Below, one piece after another: positions 8,962-17,362 of a stretch of DNA of 64,000 bases. How positions within the stretch are numbered: the first letter of the stretch is position 1; each line of letters starts with the position of its first letter. The stretch comes from Gemmatimonadota bacterium (GTDB lineage: Bacteria; Gemmatimonadota; Gemmatimonadetes; Gemmatimonadales; GWC2-71-9), in assembly GCA_003221035.1 (NCBI GenBank), contig QHUB01000014.1, positions 1-64,000 of the forward strand, read 5' to 3'. Both the position numbers and the translations under genes were made by a program. The notes under the pieces are model-generated. The model searched no databases. It saw nothing but the letters and a program-made list of their open reading frames with translations, and was not told the origin of the DNA.

Positions 8962-10165
8962 GCTTCACGGTCGGAATCGCGGACCACCCCTTCCACGTCG
9001 CCGGCGCATCGACCAACCGCACGACCGGTCTGCCGTCGAGAACCAGCGGCTTCACGTCGGCCCGCCGGCCCGGAACGCCGGCACGTCGCTTTGACCACGC
9101 GCGTTGGAGTCCGGCCGTGAATCGGCTCGCGGCCGCCGGATCGTCCCACACGCTGTACCACACGAGTGCATCGCTCTTGGGGCCGAGCACCTCGTAGCGG
9201 TCTCCGTCCCATCCGCTCGCGAGCGTCACCGCCTCCGTCTCGTCGCCTAACAATTGCTGAAACAGCAGCCTGGTCTCGTACTCACCCAGATTGTCTTCCC
9301 ACTGCACCGTGTCCACGCCGTCGACGAATCGCAGCTCGGTCGGCTCGTCGTGCAGGGCGAATTTTTCGGGATGCAGAATCTGCTCGGTGGAGTGCGGGAT
9401 CGAATCGAGGACGGAGACGCCGAAGTACTTGTGCCGGAACCACACGATGAAGTCGGCGCCCCCGAGGTAGGGGAAAATCAGACCTTCACGGATCCACAGC
9501 GGCGCGTGCGCGTACTGCTTCATCTGATTCTGCTGCGACGCCATCGCCGAGCGCTGGTTCCAGAACCAGCCAAGCGGAAGCGTATCGGGCTTTTGCTCCG
9601 GCATCAGCACGGGGATCTGGGCCACCGTCGCCTGGCCCTCCAGAATTGCCTGCGCGGCGGAGCGACGATCATTGGCGTGGCGCTGGCTGATGATGGAGTC
9701 GAGACGCACATACTGATCCTGGAGCGCGTGCACGAGCTCGTGCGACACGACGATCCGCAGCTGAAACGGCTCGATGTCCGCGGGGATGTAGAGGGCGTTG
9801 GAATCGGGATCGTAGTAGCCGGCGACCTGTTCGGTGAGCACGTCGATCATGGTCGGCCGGAGCTGCAGCGAATCGGGGATCAAGCCGAACAGCCGCAACG
9901 CCGCCTGCAAGCCGTTGAGCTCGGGGGCTGGCAGATCCTCGTCGAACTTGTGGATCAGGTAGTCGCGAACCTGCTCCCGCGAGCGCCGCAACACCACCGG
10001 TTCGCTCTTGAAGCGCAACCCGGTTGTTTGAGCCACGGCGGGCATCATGCGATGCACCATGTCCTTCAGCTCCGCCTCGCCCTGTACCGCCTGCGCGCGC
10101 TCGCGGCACGCCAGCGTCAACGCCGCCACGGTGGCAGCCGTTGCGAATCGGGTCAGCCCGCCCAC
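8942..10165 (-). CDS. Exported zinc-metallopeptidase-like (HExxH) protein
   Basis: 407 residues. The N-terminus (residues 1-20, ending LTLAC) looks like a lipoprotein or Sec signal. The clear zinc motif is HELVHALQDQ near residue 141, with a downstream Glu in AILEGQATVAQ as a possible third ligand, typical of gluzincin-like peptidases. The rest is not recognisable to me; similar large HExxH lipoproteins of unknown substrate are frequent in Gemmatimonadota and Myxococcota. Its start overlaps the AAA+ ATPase stop by 13 bases, so both are probably translated from one message with pilD and the SpoU methyltransferase. Peptidase activity is inferred from the motif only. Confidence 0.75.
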   Translation of the reverse strand: MGGLTRFATAATVAALTLACRERAQAVQGEAELKDMVHRMMPAVAQTTGLRFKSEPVVLRRSREQVRDYLIHKFDEDLPAPELNGLQAALRLFGLIPDSLQLRPTMIDVLTEQVAGYYDPDSNALYIPADIEPFQLRIVVSHELVHALQDQYVRLDSIISQRHANDRRSAAQAILEGQATVAQIPVLMPEQKPDTLPLGWFWNQRSAMASQQNQMKQYAHAPLWIREGLIFPYLGGADFIVWFRHKYFGVSVLDSIPHSTEQILHPEKFALHDEPTELRFVDGVDTVQWEDNLGEYETRLLFQQLLGDETEAVTLASGWDGDRYEVLGPKSDALVWYSVWDDPAAASRFTAGLQRAWSKRRAGVPGRRADVKPLVLDGRPVVRLVDAPATWKGWSAIPTVKLSGGNE

Positions 10166-11310
10166 TCGATCCCTTTTCCGGCGGCGAGCCCCACGACGCG
10201 CGCGATATCCTTCCCTGTGACGACGAGCCCCTGGCGCTCGAGCTCCTGGCGGAGCTTGCGATCCAGGTCGGATCGCTGGTCCTCGAGCGCGGGCGCGGGA
10301 GGGCGGTCGGGGGCGGGCGCGGGCGGAGCCGTGCGCTCACCGCCCTCGTCCGCCCTCGTCCGCCTTCGCCCGCCCAGCAGGTCTTCGATTTCCTCACCGA
10401 ATCGCTGCAACACCGTCGCGAGATCCGGCACGGGCTCTTCAGGTCCAGCCTCTTCCTCGACCGTACCGAGGCGCAGCGCCGCTTCGACCTTCTTCCGATC
10501 GCGGATCAGCCGGTCGAGCTCGGGCGTCACTTTCGCCGTTGCCTGTGCGTGCGCGCACGCTTCGTCGAGCACGTCGATCGCCTTGTCGGGCCGCGCGCGC
10601 TCCGGGACGAAGCGATCGGTCAGCACGATCGACGCTTTGAGTGCGTCATCGGAAATGGCCACGGCGTGGTGGCGCTCGAGGCGGGGCCGGCGAGCGACCA
10701 GCACCTCCCACGTCTGAATCGCGTCCAGCTCTTCGATCGTAACCGGCTGGAAGCGACGCTCGAGCGCGGGATCGCTCTTGACCCACTTGTTGTATTCCTC
10801 GCCCGTGGTCGCTCCGACCACGCGGATGTCGCCGCGCACGAGCGCGGGCTTCAGCATGTTGGCGGCATCCATGGCGGCGCCCATCGCCGTGCCCTGGCCG
10901 ATGAGATTGTGCAGCTCGTCGACGAACAGAATGAGATTGCGGTCCGCCTGCAGCGCCTGCACGAGGCGGCGAATCCGCTCCTCGTACTGCCCGCGGAACG
11001 AAGTGCCCGCCAGCATCGAGACGTGATCGAGGCCGATGATGCGCGCGTCCTTGAGGGCGGGCGGCACGTTGCCCGAAGCGATGCGGTGCGCGAGTCCCTC
11101 GACGATCGCGGTTTTCCCGACGCCGGCTTTCCCGACCAGGGCGGCATTGTTCTTTCGCTGCCGCAGCAGGATATCGACCACGCGCGCGATTTCCTCGTCG
11201 CGGCACCGCACCGGCTCGAGATCGCCGCGGCGCGCCTGTGCGGTGAGGTCGATCCCCACCCGCGCGAGCACGTCACCGGAGTCAAACAATCCTTCGAACG
11301 GGTTCCCCAT
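10153..11310 (-). CDS. ClpA/ClpC-like AAA+ ATPase with a single AAA domain
   Basis: 385 residues. The AAA+ module (about residues 30-285) resembles the first ATPase domain of ClpA/ClpC/ClpB: Walker A GKAGVGKTA, substrate-loop region TSFRGQYEERIR, Walker B LILFVDELHNL, and ALERRF with the arginine finger, then a small helical lid. The second AAA domain that carries the ClpP-docking loop is absent, as is the N-terminal Clp repeat domain. Residues about 312-340 are a low-complexity Pro/Arg/Gly linker encoded by a G+C-rich inverted repeat; the tail has a small helical region (DRKLRQELERQGLVVTGKDI). It sits 5 bases after pilD and overlaps the HExxH gene by 13. It may be a remodelling ATPase; partners are unknown. 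Confidence 0.8.
   Translation of the reverse strand: MGNPFEGLFDSGDVLARVGIDLTAQARRGDLEPVRCRDEEIARVVDILLRQRKNNAALVGKAGVGKTAIVEGLAHRIASGNVPPALKDARIIGLDHVSMLAGTSFRGQYEERIRRLVQALQADRNLILFVDELHNLIGQGTAMGAAMDAANMLKPALVRGDIRVVGATTGEEYNKWVKSDPALERRFQPVTIEELDAIQTWEVLVARRPRLERHHAVAISDDALKASIVLTDRFVPERARPDKAIDVLDEACAHAQATAKVTPELDRLIRDRKKVEAALRLGTVEEEAGPEEPVPDLATVLQRFGEEIEDLLGGRRRTRADEGGERTAPPAPAPDRPPAPALEDQRSDLDRKLRQELERQGLVVTGKDIARVVGLAAGKGIEWAG
10291..10376. repeat. G-rich/C-rich inverted repeat in the AAA+ gene
   Basis: A G-rich arm (10291-10327, with many GGG runs) faces a C-rich arm (10340-10376) that contains CGCCCTCGTC twice in tandem (10341, 10351). It encodes a low-complexity linker, so the host protein tolerates it. 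The G-rich arm matches the canonical G-quadruplex pattern of four or more GGG runs with short loops. Confidence 0.6.
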
Positions 11311-11315
11311 GTATG

Positions 11316-12086
11316 TCAGTCACCCTTCAAGAAATGCCCGTACCAGGCGATGATCGCGTCACCGAACACGAATGTCACGACCGCGCCCACCGCGAGGAAT
11401 ACCCCGAACGGGACGAGTCGCTTCTTCTTGATAGACAACGGAATAAAAATCAGCGAACCCAGCGCGGCACCCGCAAACACCGTCAGCAGCACCCCCTGCC
11501 AACCGACGAAGCTGCCGACCATGGCCATCATCTTGACGTCGCCGCCGCCCATCGCGTCTTCCTTGAAGACCCACGTGCCCGCCATGCCCACGACCCACAC
11601 CAACACGAAGCCCACCGCCGCGCCGAGCAGCGCCATGAGAAATCCGTGCACGCCGCCGCCGACGGCGAGCAGGAGGCCGATCACGAGCCCGCCCCAGGTA
11701 AATTCGTCGGGGATGATGTAGTGGCGGGCGTCGGTGATTGCGATGCCGAGCAGGATCGAGCCCAGCAGCGCGGCGCTTACCGCGCGCAGCGTCGGGCCGT
11801 ACACGAGCACCGAGACACCAAACAGGATGCCGACGAGCGCTTCGATCAGCGGGTATTGCCCCGAGATGGGCGTGTGGCACCAGCGGCATTTGCCGCGCAG
11901 CCACAGCCAGGAGAACAGCGGAATATTGTCGCGCCAGGCGATCGGCTGCTTGCAGTTGGGACAGGTCGAACGCGGCCGCAGCAGCGATTGATCACGCGGC
12001 AGCCGCAGAATACAGACGTTGAGAAAGCTGCCGACGCACAGACCGAGCAGGACCGCGGCGGCGACCACCACCGCGTCAGTGCCCAC
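11316..12086 (-). CDS. pilD: Prepilin peptidase (A24 family)
   Basis: Inner-membrane aspartic peptidase that cleaves the leader of type IV prepilins or pseudopilins and N-methylates the new N-terminus. It has 256 residues from the GTG at 12086; a longer frame to 12185 only adds sequence overlapping the upstream gene. It starts with GLCVGSFLNVCILRLPR, has the methylase-domain zinc motif CPNCKQPI with CRWCH, and the two catalytic aspartates in ITDARHYIIPDE and GGGDVKMMA. About eight membrane helices are visible. The start overlaps the SpoU gene by 11 bases. A PilB-type ATPase occurs at 61158-63431, so the organism probably builds a pilus or type II secretion system. Confidence 0.93.
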   Translation of the reverse strand: MGTDAVVVAAAVLLGLCVGSFLNVCILRLPRDQSLLRPRSTCPNCKQPIAWRDNIPLFSWLWLRGKCRWCHTPISGQYPLIEALVGILFGVSVLVYGPTLRAVSAALLGSILLGIAITDARHYIIPDEFTWGGLVIGLLLAVGGGVHGFLMALLGAAVGFVLVWVVGMAGTWVFKEDAMGGGDVKMMAMVGSFVGWQGVLLTVFAGAALGSLIFIPLSIKKKRLVPFGVFLAVGAVVTFVFGDAIIAWYGHFLKGD

Positions 12087-12873
12087 GCAGGACCTCGTAG
12101 AGCAGAATTCCCGCGGCGACCGCGACATTGAGCGACTCGGCGCCACGCGCGAGTGGAATTGCAACGCGTTCCGCGGCGATCGCATTGAGTTGCGGCCGGA
12201 TTCCTGCCCCTTCGTTGCCGACGATCACCGCAATGAGCTCCTGGCTCGAGGTCCGATTGTCGAGCGCCCGCGGCAGCGGCACACCGTCCGCTGCGGCGGC
12301 CCACAACGTGAACCCGCGCTCGCGGGCCCAGGTGATGAATGGCGCGTCGTCGAGCTGCACGACCGGATGACGGAACGTCGCGCCCATCGCGGCGCGCAGC
12401 GCCTTCGCATTCAGCGGATCCGCGCTGCCGCGAAGCAGCAGGCTCGCCGCGGCACCGAGTGCGTGCGCCGTACGGATCAACGTCCCGACGTTCCCCGGGT
12501 CCTGCACCCCGTCGATCACGAGCAGGGGTCCTCCGGGAATCTCCGTCAGCGTCCAGACGCGCGGCTGCACGATCGCCAGCACACCTTGCGGCGTGTCGGT
12601 GCCTGCCAGATCGGCGAATATGCGCGAGCCGACTTCTTCGACTGGTACGGCGTGACTGGCCAGCTCGGTCGCGAGTGCCTGGCCGCGCGTGGTGCGCGCG
12701 AGCTCGGGAGCGACGAGCGCACCCTTGAACTCGAGCCCCGCCGACAGGGCCTCTTCGACCAGGCGGACGCCCTCGACCACGGCCAGCCCGCGCCGGCCTC
12801 TGGCCTTGCGGCGTTGGAGATCGCGAACGGTCGACTGCAGATTACTGCGGATGCGGCCTCTTGTGCTGGTCAC
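12076..12873 (-). CDS. SpoU (TrmH/RlmB) family RNA 2'-O-methyltransferase
   Basis: SPOUT enzyme that methylates a ribose 2'-OH in tRNA or rRNA; the target nucleotide cannot be assigned. The 265-residue protein has an N-terminal L30e-like RNA-binding part (VVEGVRLVEEAL) and the three SpoU motifs: NVGTLIRTAHALGA, IVGNEGAGI and IPLARGAESLNVAVAAGI. It is the first gene of the minus-strand run with pilD and is divergent from thiD across 29 bases. Confidence 0.92.
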   Translation of the reverse strand: MTSTRGRIRSNLQSTVRDLQRRKARGRRGLAVVEGVRLVEEALSAGLEFKGALVAPELARTTRGQALATELASHAVPVEEVGSRIFADLAGTDTPQGVLAIVQPRVWTLTEIPGGPLLVIDGVQDPGNVGTLIRTAHALGAAASLLLRGSADPLNAKALRAAMGATFRHPVVQLDDAPFITWARERGFTLWAAAADGVPLPRALDNRTSSQELIAVIVGNEGAGIRPQLNAIAAERVAIPLARGAESLNVAVAAGILLYEVLRGH

Positions 12874-12902
12874 GTGTCACCTAAGATGATCTGGCCCTAT
12901 TC

Positions 12903-13718
12903 ATGCGGATAGCCCTCACGATCGGCGGCTCGGATTCCGGAGGCGCGGCGGGCATTCAGGCGGACCTCAAAACCTTCCATCAGTTCGGCGTCTTCGGAAC
13001 GAGCGCGATCACCGCCGTGACCGCGCAGAATACGCGCGGCGTCACAGACTGGCAGGCCATGCCGCCGGCTCTCGTCGCCAAACAGATCGACGCGCTGACC
13101 GAGGACCTGCGGCCCGCGGCCCTCAAGAGCGGCATGCTCGGATCGTCGGCGATCGTGGAGACCGTCGCAGAGCGAATCGCCCGGTATCGACTCGCCACCT
13201 ACGTGCTGGACCCCGTGATGGTGGCGACATCGGGCGACCGATTGCTCGATCGCGACGCCGAGCAGCTGATCGCGCGACGGCTCGCGCCACTCGCGCTCCT
13301 CGTGACACCGAACCTCAACGAAGTCGAGATCCTGATCGACGGCGAGGTGCGGACCCCGGATCAGATGGAGCGAGCCGGTCGTGCGCTGGTCAGCATGGGC
13401 GCGCGCGCCGCCCTCGTGAAGGGCGGTCATCTCGAGGGGACGACGCTGGTCGACGTGCTGGTACACGAGGGACGCGTCCGGCGCTTCACGCATGAACGGA
13501 TCGACACGACGTCGACCCACGGCACCGGGTGCACGCTGTCGGCCGCGATCACGGCCGGGCTCGCACTCGGCCGACCGCTCGAGCAAGCGGTGGCGGATGG
13601 CTTGGACTTCGTGCACCGCGCGATTGCCGCAGCGCCGGGGCTCGGAAGCGACGAGGGGCACGGGCCACTCAACCACTTCGTGCCCGCGCCCCCCCGACCG
13701 CCAACCGAAGGTTGTTAG
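12903..13718 (+). CDS. thiD: Hydroxymethylpyrimidine/phosphomethylpyrimidine kinase
   Basis: Phosphorylates HMP and HMP-P in thiamine biosynthesis. The 271 residues show the ribokinase-fold signature GGSDSGGAAGIQADLKTF, VLDPVMVATSGDRL, LVTPNLNEVEIL and the ATP/anion-hole motif DTTSTHGTGCTLSAAI. It is a stand-alone thiamine gene here; no TPP riboswitch fits in the 29-base upstream gap. The last codons run through a C-rich stretch (PAPPRPP) and the stop lies 1 base from the convergent DUF5916 gene. Confidence 0.95.
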   Translation: MRIALTIGGSDSGGAAGIQADLKTFHQFGVFGTSAITAVTAQNTRGVTDWQAMPPALVAKQIDALTEDLRPAALKSGMLGSSAIVETVAERIARYRLATYVLDPVMVATSGDRLLDRDAEQLIARRLAPLALLVTPNLNEVEILIDGEVRTPDQMERAGRALVSMGARAALVKGGHLEGTTLVDVLVHEGRVRRFTHERIDTTSTHGTGCTLSAAITAGLALGRPLEQAVADGLDFVHRAIAAAPGLGSDEGHGPLNHFVPAPPRPPTEGC

Positions 13719-13719
13719 G

Positions 13720-16404
13720 TTACGGATTCCACCAGTACGTCGCCTTGATCATGAAAATGTTTTCGGCCGGCGCATTCATCATCCGGTGCATCGACTGCCC
13801 GAAGTTGAAGTCGCCGTTCGCCTCGTAATCCGACCGGTTTTGCGTCCACACGAAGTACAGCGTCGAACCCGGCATGTACTCCCACCGGAGCACCGCATTG
13901 CCGCGCAGGGATTTGACATTGAAATCCTGTCGCGCAAACGACATCGGCAGCGCGGGACCGGCGCCATCGGGATCGACGGTGTACGAGTTCGTCGAATCGA
14001 TGTACGTGATCGTCGAGCCGTTGTCGCGACCGTAGCGGATGAAGTCGTTGCTCCGCGCCTTCGCGAGCTCCTGGTAGTACGGATAGGCGCCGGCCGAGAT
14101 CAGCGGCTGCATGTACAGCTGGAGCGACAGCTTGGGTGTGTACGTCCAGTTGAGACGGATCGACGCCGACAGTTCGGTCTGATCGAGCCCGCCGAATACG
14201 TAGTGGCTGTTGTACGTATTCGGCGCACCGCCCGTCGAATCGGATATCGTGGCGACGTACTGATAGGGCTGCGTCTGCTTGTACAGGTTCGGACCGAACG
14301 CGACCGAGACATTCGCCGCGGGACGATACTGCACGTTGACGTAGGTCGACCACTCGACGTCCTGGGATGAGCGGAAGTACGTGAAGGCACCCGCGCTCAG
14401 CGTGAGTGACTTGCGACTGTCGGAGCCGAGGTCGATCCCGAACTGATAGCCCGGCGGCATCAGCATCAGCGGCCCGCCGCGCGTGCGTCGATTGTCGACC
14501 GTCCAGGGATTGTACGCGATGTTCCAGTTGATCGAGTAGTAATTCTTGAGCTGGATGTAGCCGAAGTTGAACACACCCGACCAGTTGATGTTGCCGTCCC
14601 AGTCGTAGTTGCGAAACAGCGCGCCGCCCGTTTCCGCGTAGCGGAAGAGCCCCGGTTTGCTCCACGTGCGGCCGCCGCCGAAATGCATGTTGATGTAGCC
14701 GGCGCGCGACAGGAATCCCAGGTCGTTCACCTCGAAGCCCGGCGAGATCATGCCGACCGCGGAGTTCACGAAGGTATTGCCGCGCTGCTTCGCGAGTGTG
14801 AGCCGCGCCGCGGTCCCGGTGAGTGACGTTGCATTGCTGTCCACGCCCAGGCTCGGTGCGTCGGGCCGCTGGAAGTAGTGGACCGAGCTGGTCTGCACGT
14901 CGGTCATCCGCTCGCGCGTGCCGTCGACGCGCGACGCTGCGACCCATGCCGTCGTCACCCACGTCTTCGACGTGTCGAGGAAGATCCAGCCGTCCGAACC
15001 GGCGCTGACGGCGTCGTTATTCCGAACGAGGCGGAGCGCCGGATCGTCGAAGGAGCGGCCGGCCAGCGTCGACATGAAGCCGAGGCCTTGCCTGCCCTTA
15101 TCGAACTCCTTCTGCGCGCGATAGACACCGTAGGCCGAGAGCGGCTCCATCTCCTGACTCCAACGCACTCCGGTGCTGTCCTGGATTGTGGCGTGCTCGC
15201 GCGCCGTCACGGCGGTGAGCCCCCCCACGTTCCAGCTGCCGGCAACTTTGCCGGTGAGCTTGACGGCGCCGAGGATGTGGACGCCGTCGGGTCCATCGAC
15301 GTAGCCATCGGCGGGAGCGCCCGGCACGGACAACGACCGACCGATGCGCCGGCTATAGAAAAAACTCGGCCCCGACCAGTTGAATCCCCAGAAGTTGCTC
15401 TGGCCGCCGAATCCAAACTCGAAGACCGACGATCCTTCGATGAAGAAGGGCCGTTTTTCGTTGAAGAAGGTCTCGCGGTCGCTCAGGTTCACGACGGCGG
15501 GATCGACTTCGACCTGACCGAAATCGGGATTGATCGTGGCGTTCAGCGTGAGGTTCGAGCCGAGCCCGATCTTGGCGTCCGCCCCGAACCCCTGCTCGAT
15601 TTTCGAGCCGTCGTTGAAGGGATTGCCCGCCGGCTGCTGGGTGAATGCCGCCCGGCTGGTCACGTAGGGCAGGATCTCCCGGCGACGGGGCGGCTGGATC
15701 TGCTCGATCCCGATGAGATCCGGGAACCGTGAGACGAAGCCGCGGCCGTCGCGCGGTGTGTAGGCGATGAAGTCGAATTCGTTCTTGCGCGCGATATCGC
15801 GCCGGAAATTGATGCCCCAGACGTACTGGCTCCGGCGCACGAACCGCAGCTGCGAGTACGGGATCCGCATCTCCGCGATCCAGCCCTCGGCGTTGCGCGT
15901 CACCTTCGCTTCCCAGACGCCGTCCCAGGTATTGTCGTCCCAGTCGTCGTTGTAGAGCGTGCCGTCGTACAGCGTGCCCGCGGCATTGACGCCGAAATAG
16001 AACCCGCTGCGCTTGTCGTGGTAGGAATCGATGTACACCTGGAACCGATCGGAGCTCGTTCCCTCATCGCGGCGCGCGAGCCGGGCGACGATCGAGTCGG
16101 GATGCGCGTCGTAGAGCTTCGCGCCGATGTAGAGCGCGGCGTCGTCGTAGGCGATGTAGACGACCGTGCTTTCGGTCGGCACCGCGCCCTGGTTGGGATC
16201 GCGCTGGGAAAAACCCGTCACGCGCTCGGCAGACTGCCACAATGCCTCGTTGAGCACGCCGTCGATGTTGATCGACTGCCCACCCCCGAGGCGGATCGCG
16301 CGCAGCTGCTGCGGCGCTGGAGGGGCAGGTGGTGGCGAATCGACTGGAGCAATGGGCGGCTGGCCGGCAGCCAGACCAAGCAGCAGCTGGAGCATCGTCG
16401 GCAT
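13720..16404 (-). CDS. CBM9-like/DUF5916 outer-membrane barrel protein
   Basis: 894 residues with a Sec signal peptide (MPTMLQLLLGLAAGQPPI). Residues about 35-220 form a carbohydrate-binding-family-9-like beta-sandwich (IDGVLNEALWQSAERVTGF, VYIAYDDAALYIGAKLYD). The rest matches the DUF5916 beta-barrel type (FNEKRPFFIEGSSVFEFGFG, then many aromatic-rich strands) and ends in a barrel-like WNP. The family is common in Gemmatimonadota and Bacteroidota and is often near proteases or sugar systems; its function is unknown. No obvious operon partner is seen; the gap to pnp is 127 bases. Confidence 0.85.
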   Translation of the reverse strand: MPTMLQLLLGLAAGQPPIAPVDSPPPAPPAPQQLRAIRLGGGQSINIDGVLNEALWQSAERVTGFSQRDPNQGAVPTESTVVYIAYDDAALYIGAKLYDAHPDSIVARLARRDEGTSSDRFQVYIDSYHDKRSGFYFGVNAAGTLYDGTLYNDDWDDNTWDGVWEAKVTRNAEGWIAEMRIPYSQLRFVRRSQYVWGINFRRDIARKNEFDFIAYTPRDGRGFVSRFPDLIGIEQIQPPRRREILPYVTSRAAFTQQPAGNPFNDGSKIEQGFGADAKIGLGSNLTLNATINPDFGQVEVDPAVVNLSDRETFFNEKRPFFIEGSSVFEFGFGGQSNFWGFNWSGPSFFYSRRIGRSLSVPGAPADGYVDGPDGVHILGAVKLTGKVAGSWNVGGLTAVTAREHATIQDSTGVRWSQEMEPLSAYGVYRAQKEFDKGRQGLGFMSTLAGRSFDDPALRLVRNNDAVSAGSDGWIFLDTSKTWVTTAWVAASRVDGTRERMTDVQTSSVHYFQRPDAPSLGVDSNATSLTGTAARLTLAKQRGNTFVNSAVGMISPGFEVNDLGFLSRAGYINMHFGGGRTWSKPGLFRYAETGGALFRNYDWDGNINWSGVFNFGYIQLKNYYSINWNIAYNPWTVDNRRTRGGPLMLMPPGYQFGIDLGSDSRKSLTLSAGAFTYFRSSQDVEWSTYVNVQYRPAANVSVAFGPNLYKQTQPYQYVATISDSTGGAPNTYNSHYVFGGLDQTELSASIRLNWTYTPKLSLQLYMQPLISAGAYPYYQELAKARSNDFIRYGRDNGSTITYIDSTNSYTVDPDGAGPALPMSFARQDFNVKSLRGNAVLRWEYMPGSTLYFVWTQNRSDYEANGDFNFGQSMHRMMNAPAENIFMIKATYWWNP

Positions 16405-16531
16405 ATGCGTCCCGGTGCGGAGGTGAAAGCTGAATCCCGGTCGCGAACGCTGACGGCGGGCGCGCGGCGGTTATCGGTTCATATGACAGAGCAGGAAGGA
16501 AAAAGGTTGCACACGAACGGTCAGGAACGGA

Positions 16532-17362
16532 TCAGCAGTCTATCCGACGCAGGATGCCTTTCAACACGATGGCCAACTGCCGGGCGACCTGCTCGCTTAC
16601 CGCGAGCACCTCTGTGTGCGACAGCGCCTCGCCCGTGATCCCGGCCCCGGGGTTCGTAATAATGGAAAAGCCCAGACACCGCACCCCCCGCGAGCGCGCC
16701 ACCAGCACCTCCGGAACGGTGGACATGCCGACCGCGTCCGCGCCCAGCCGTTCGAGCATGCGCACCTCGGCCGGCGTCTCGTACGAGGGTCCGAGCAATC
16801 CGGCGTAGACACCCTCCTCCATCGTGATCTTCGCCTCGCGCGCGACTGCCCGCGCGAGCGCGCGGAGCTCGGGGTCGTACGGTGCATGCATGATCGGGAA
16901 GCGCTGCTCGCCGGGCTGGGGTTGGCCGATCAATGGATTGCGCCACATCAAGTTGAGATGATCGGCGATCAGCATGAGCGTCCCGCCCGGGAAGGTGCGG
17001 CGCACGCCGCCGGCGGCGTTCGTGACGATCAGGATCTGGACGCCGAGCTCCGCGAAGACCCGCGCGGGCAGGCCGGCGACCTCGGCAGGATGTCCCTCAT
17101 ATAGATGAAAGCGACCGGCTTGTACGAGAACCGGCACGCCCTCGAGCGTGCCGGCCACCAGCTCTCCCTTGTGGCCCGCGACGCCCGGCTCCGGGAAGCC
17201 GGGAATGGTGCTGTAGAGGATGCGAACCGGGTCGGCGACTGCGTCCGCGAGAAACCCCAGGCCCGAGCCCAGGACGATCGCGACGCGCGGTTTGAGCGTG
17301 CCCAGACGTTTGCGTACCGCCGCGACGGCCGCACTCGTCCCTCCCTCGTCCCCCTTCCCCAT
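16532..17362 (-). CDS. punA: Purine nucleoside phosphorylase (trimeric class)
   Basis: Cleaves inosine and guanosine with phosphate to base and (deoxy)ribose-1-phosphate. It has 276 residues from the ATG at 17362; a longer frame to 17731 only reads antisense-like sequence inside nupC. Motifs are IVLGSGLGFLADAV, VLVQAGRFHLYEGH, LIVTNAAGGV, GPSYETPAE and GMSTVPEVLVARS, typical of the mammalian-like trimeric enzyme. Its ATG shares one base with the nupC stop (TGATG), so it is translationally coupled as the last gene of the purine salvage operon. The first residues (GKGDEGG) come from a G-rich repeat-like stretch. Confidence 0.94.
   Translation of the reverse strand: MGKGDEGGTSAAVAAVRKRLGTLKPRVAIVLGSGLGFLADAVADPVRILYSTIPGFPEPGVAGHKGELVAGTLEGVPVLVQAGRFHLYEGHPAEVAGLPARVFAELGVQILIVTNAAGGVRRTFPGGTLMLIADHLNLMWRNPLIGQPQPGEQRFPIMHAPYDPELRALARAVAREAKITMEEGVYAGLLGPSYETPAEVRMLERLGADAVGMSTVPEVLVARSRGVRCLGFSIITNPGAGITGEALSHTEVLAVSEQVARQLAIVLKGILRRIDC

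Noticed and set aside
12874-12902. TPP riboswitch before thiD
   Set aside because: Only 29 bases separate thiD from the divergent gene, too short for the aptamer.
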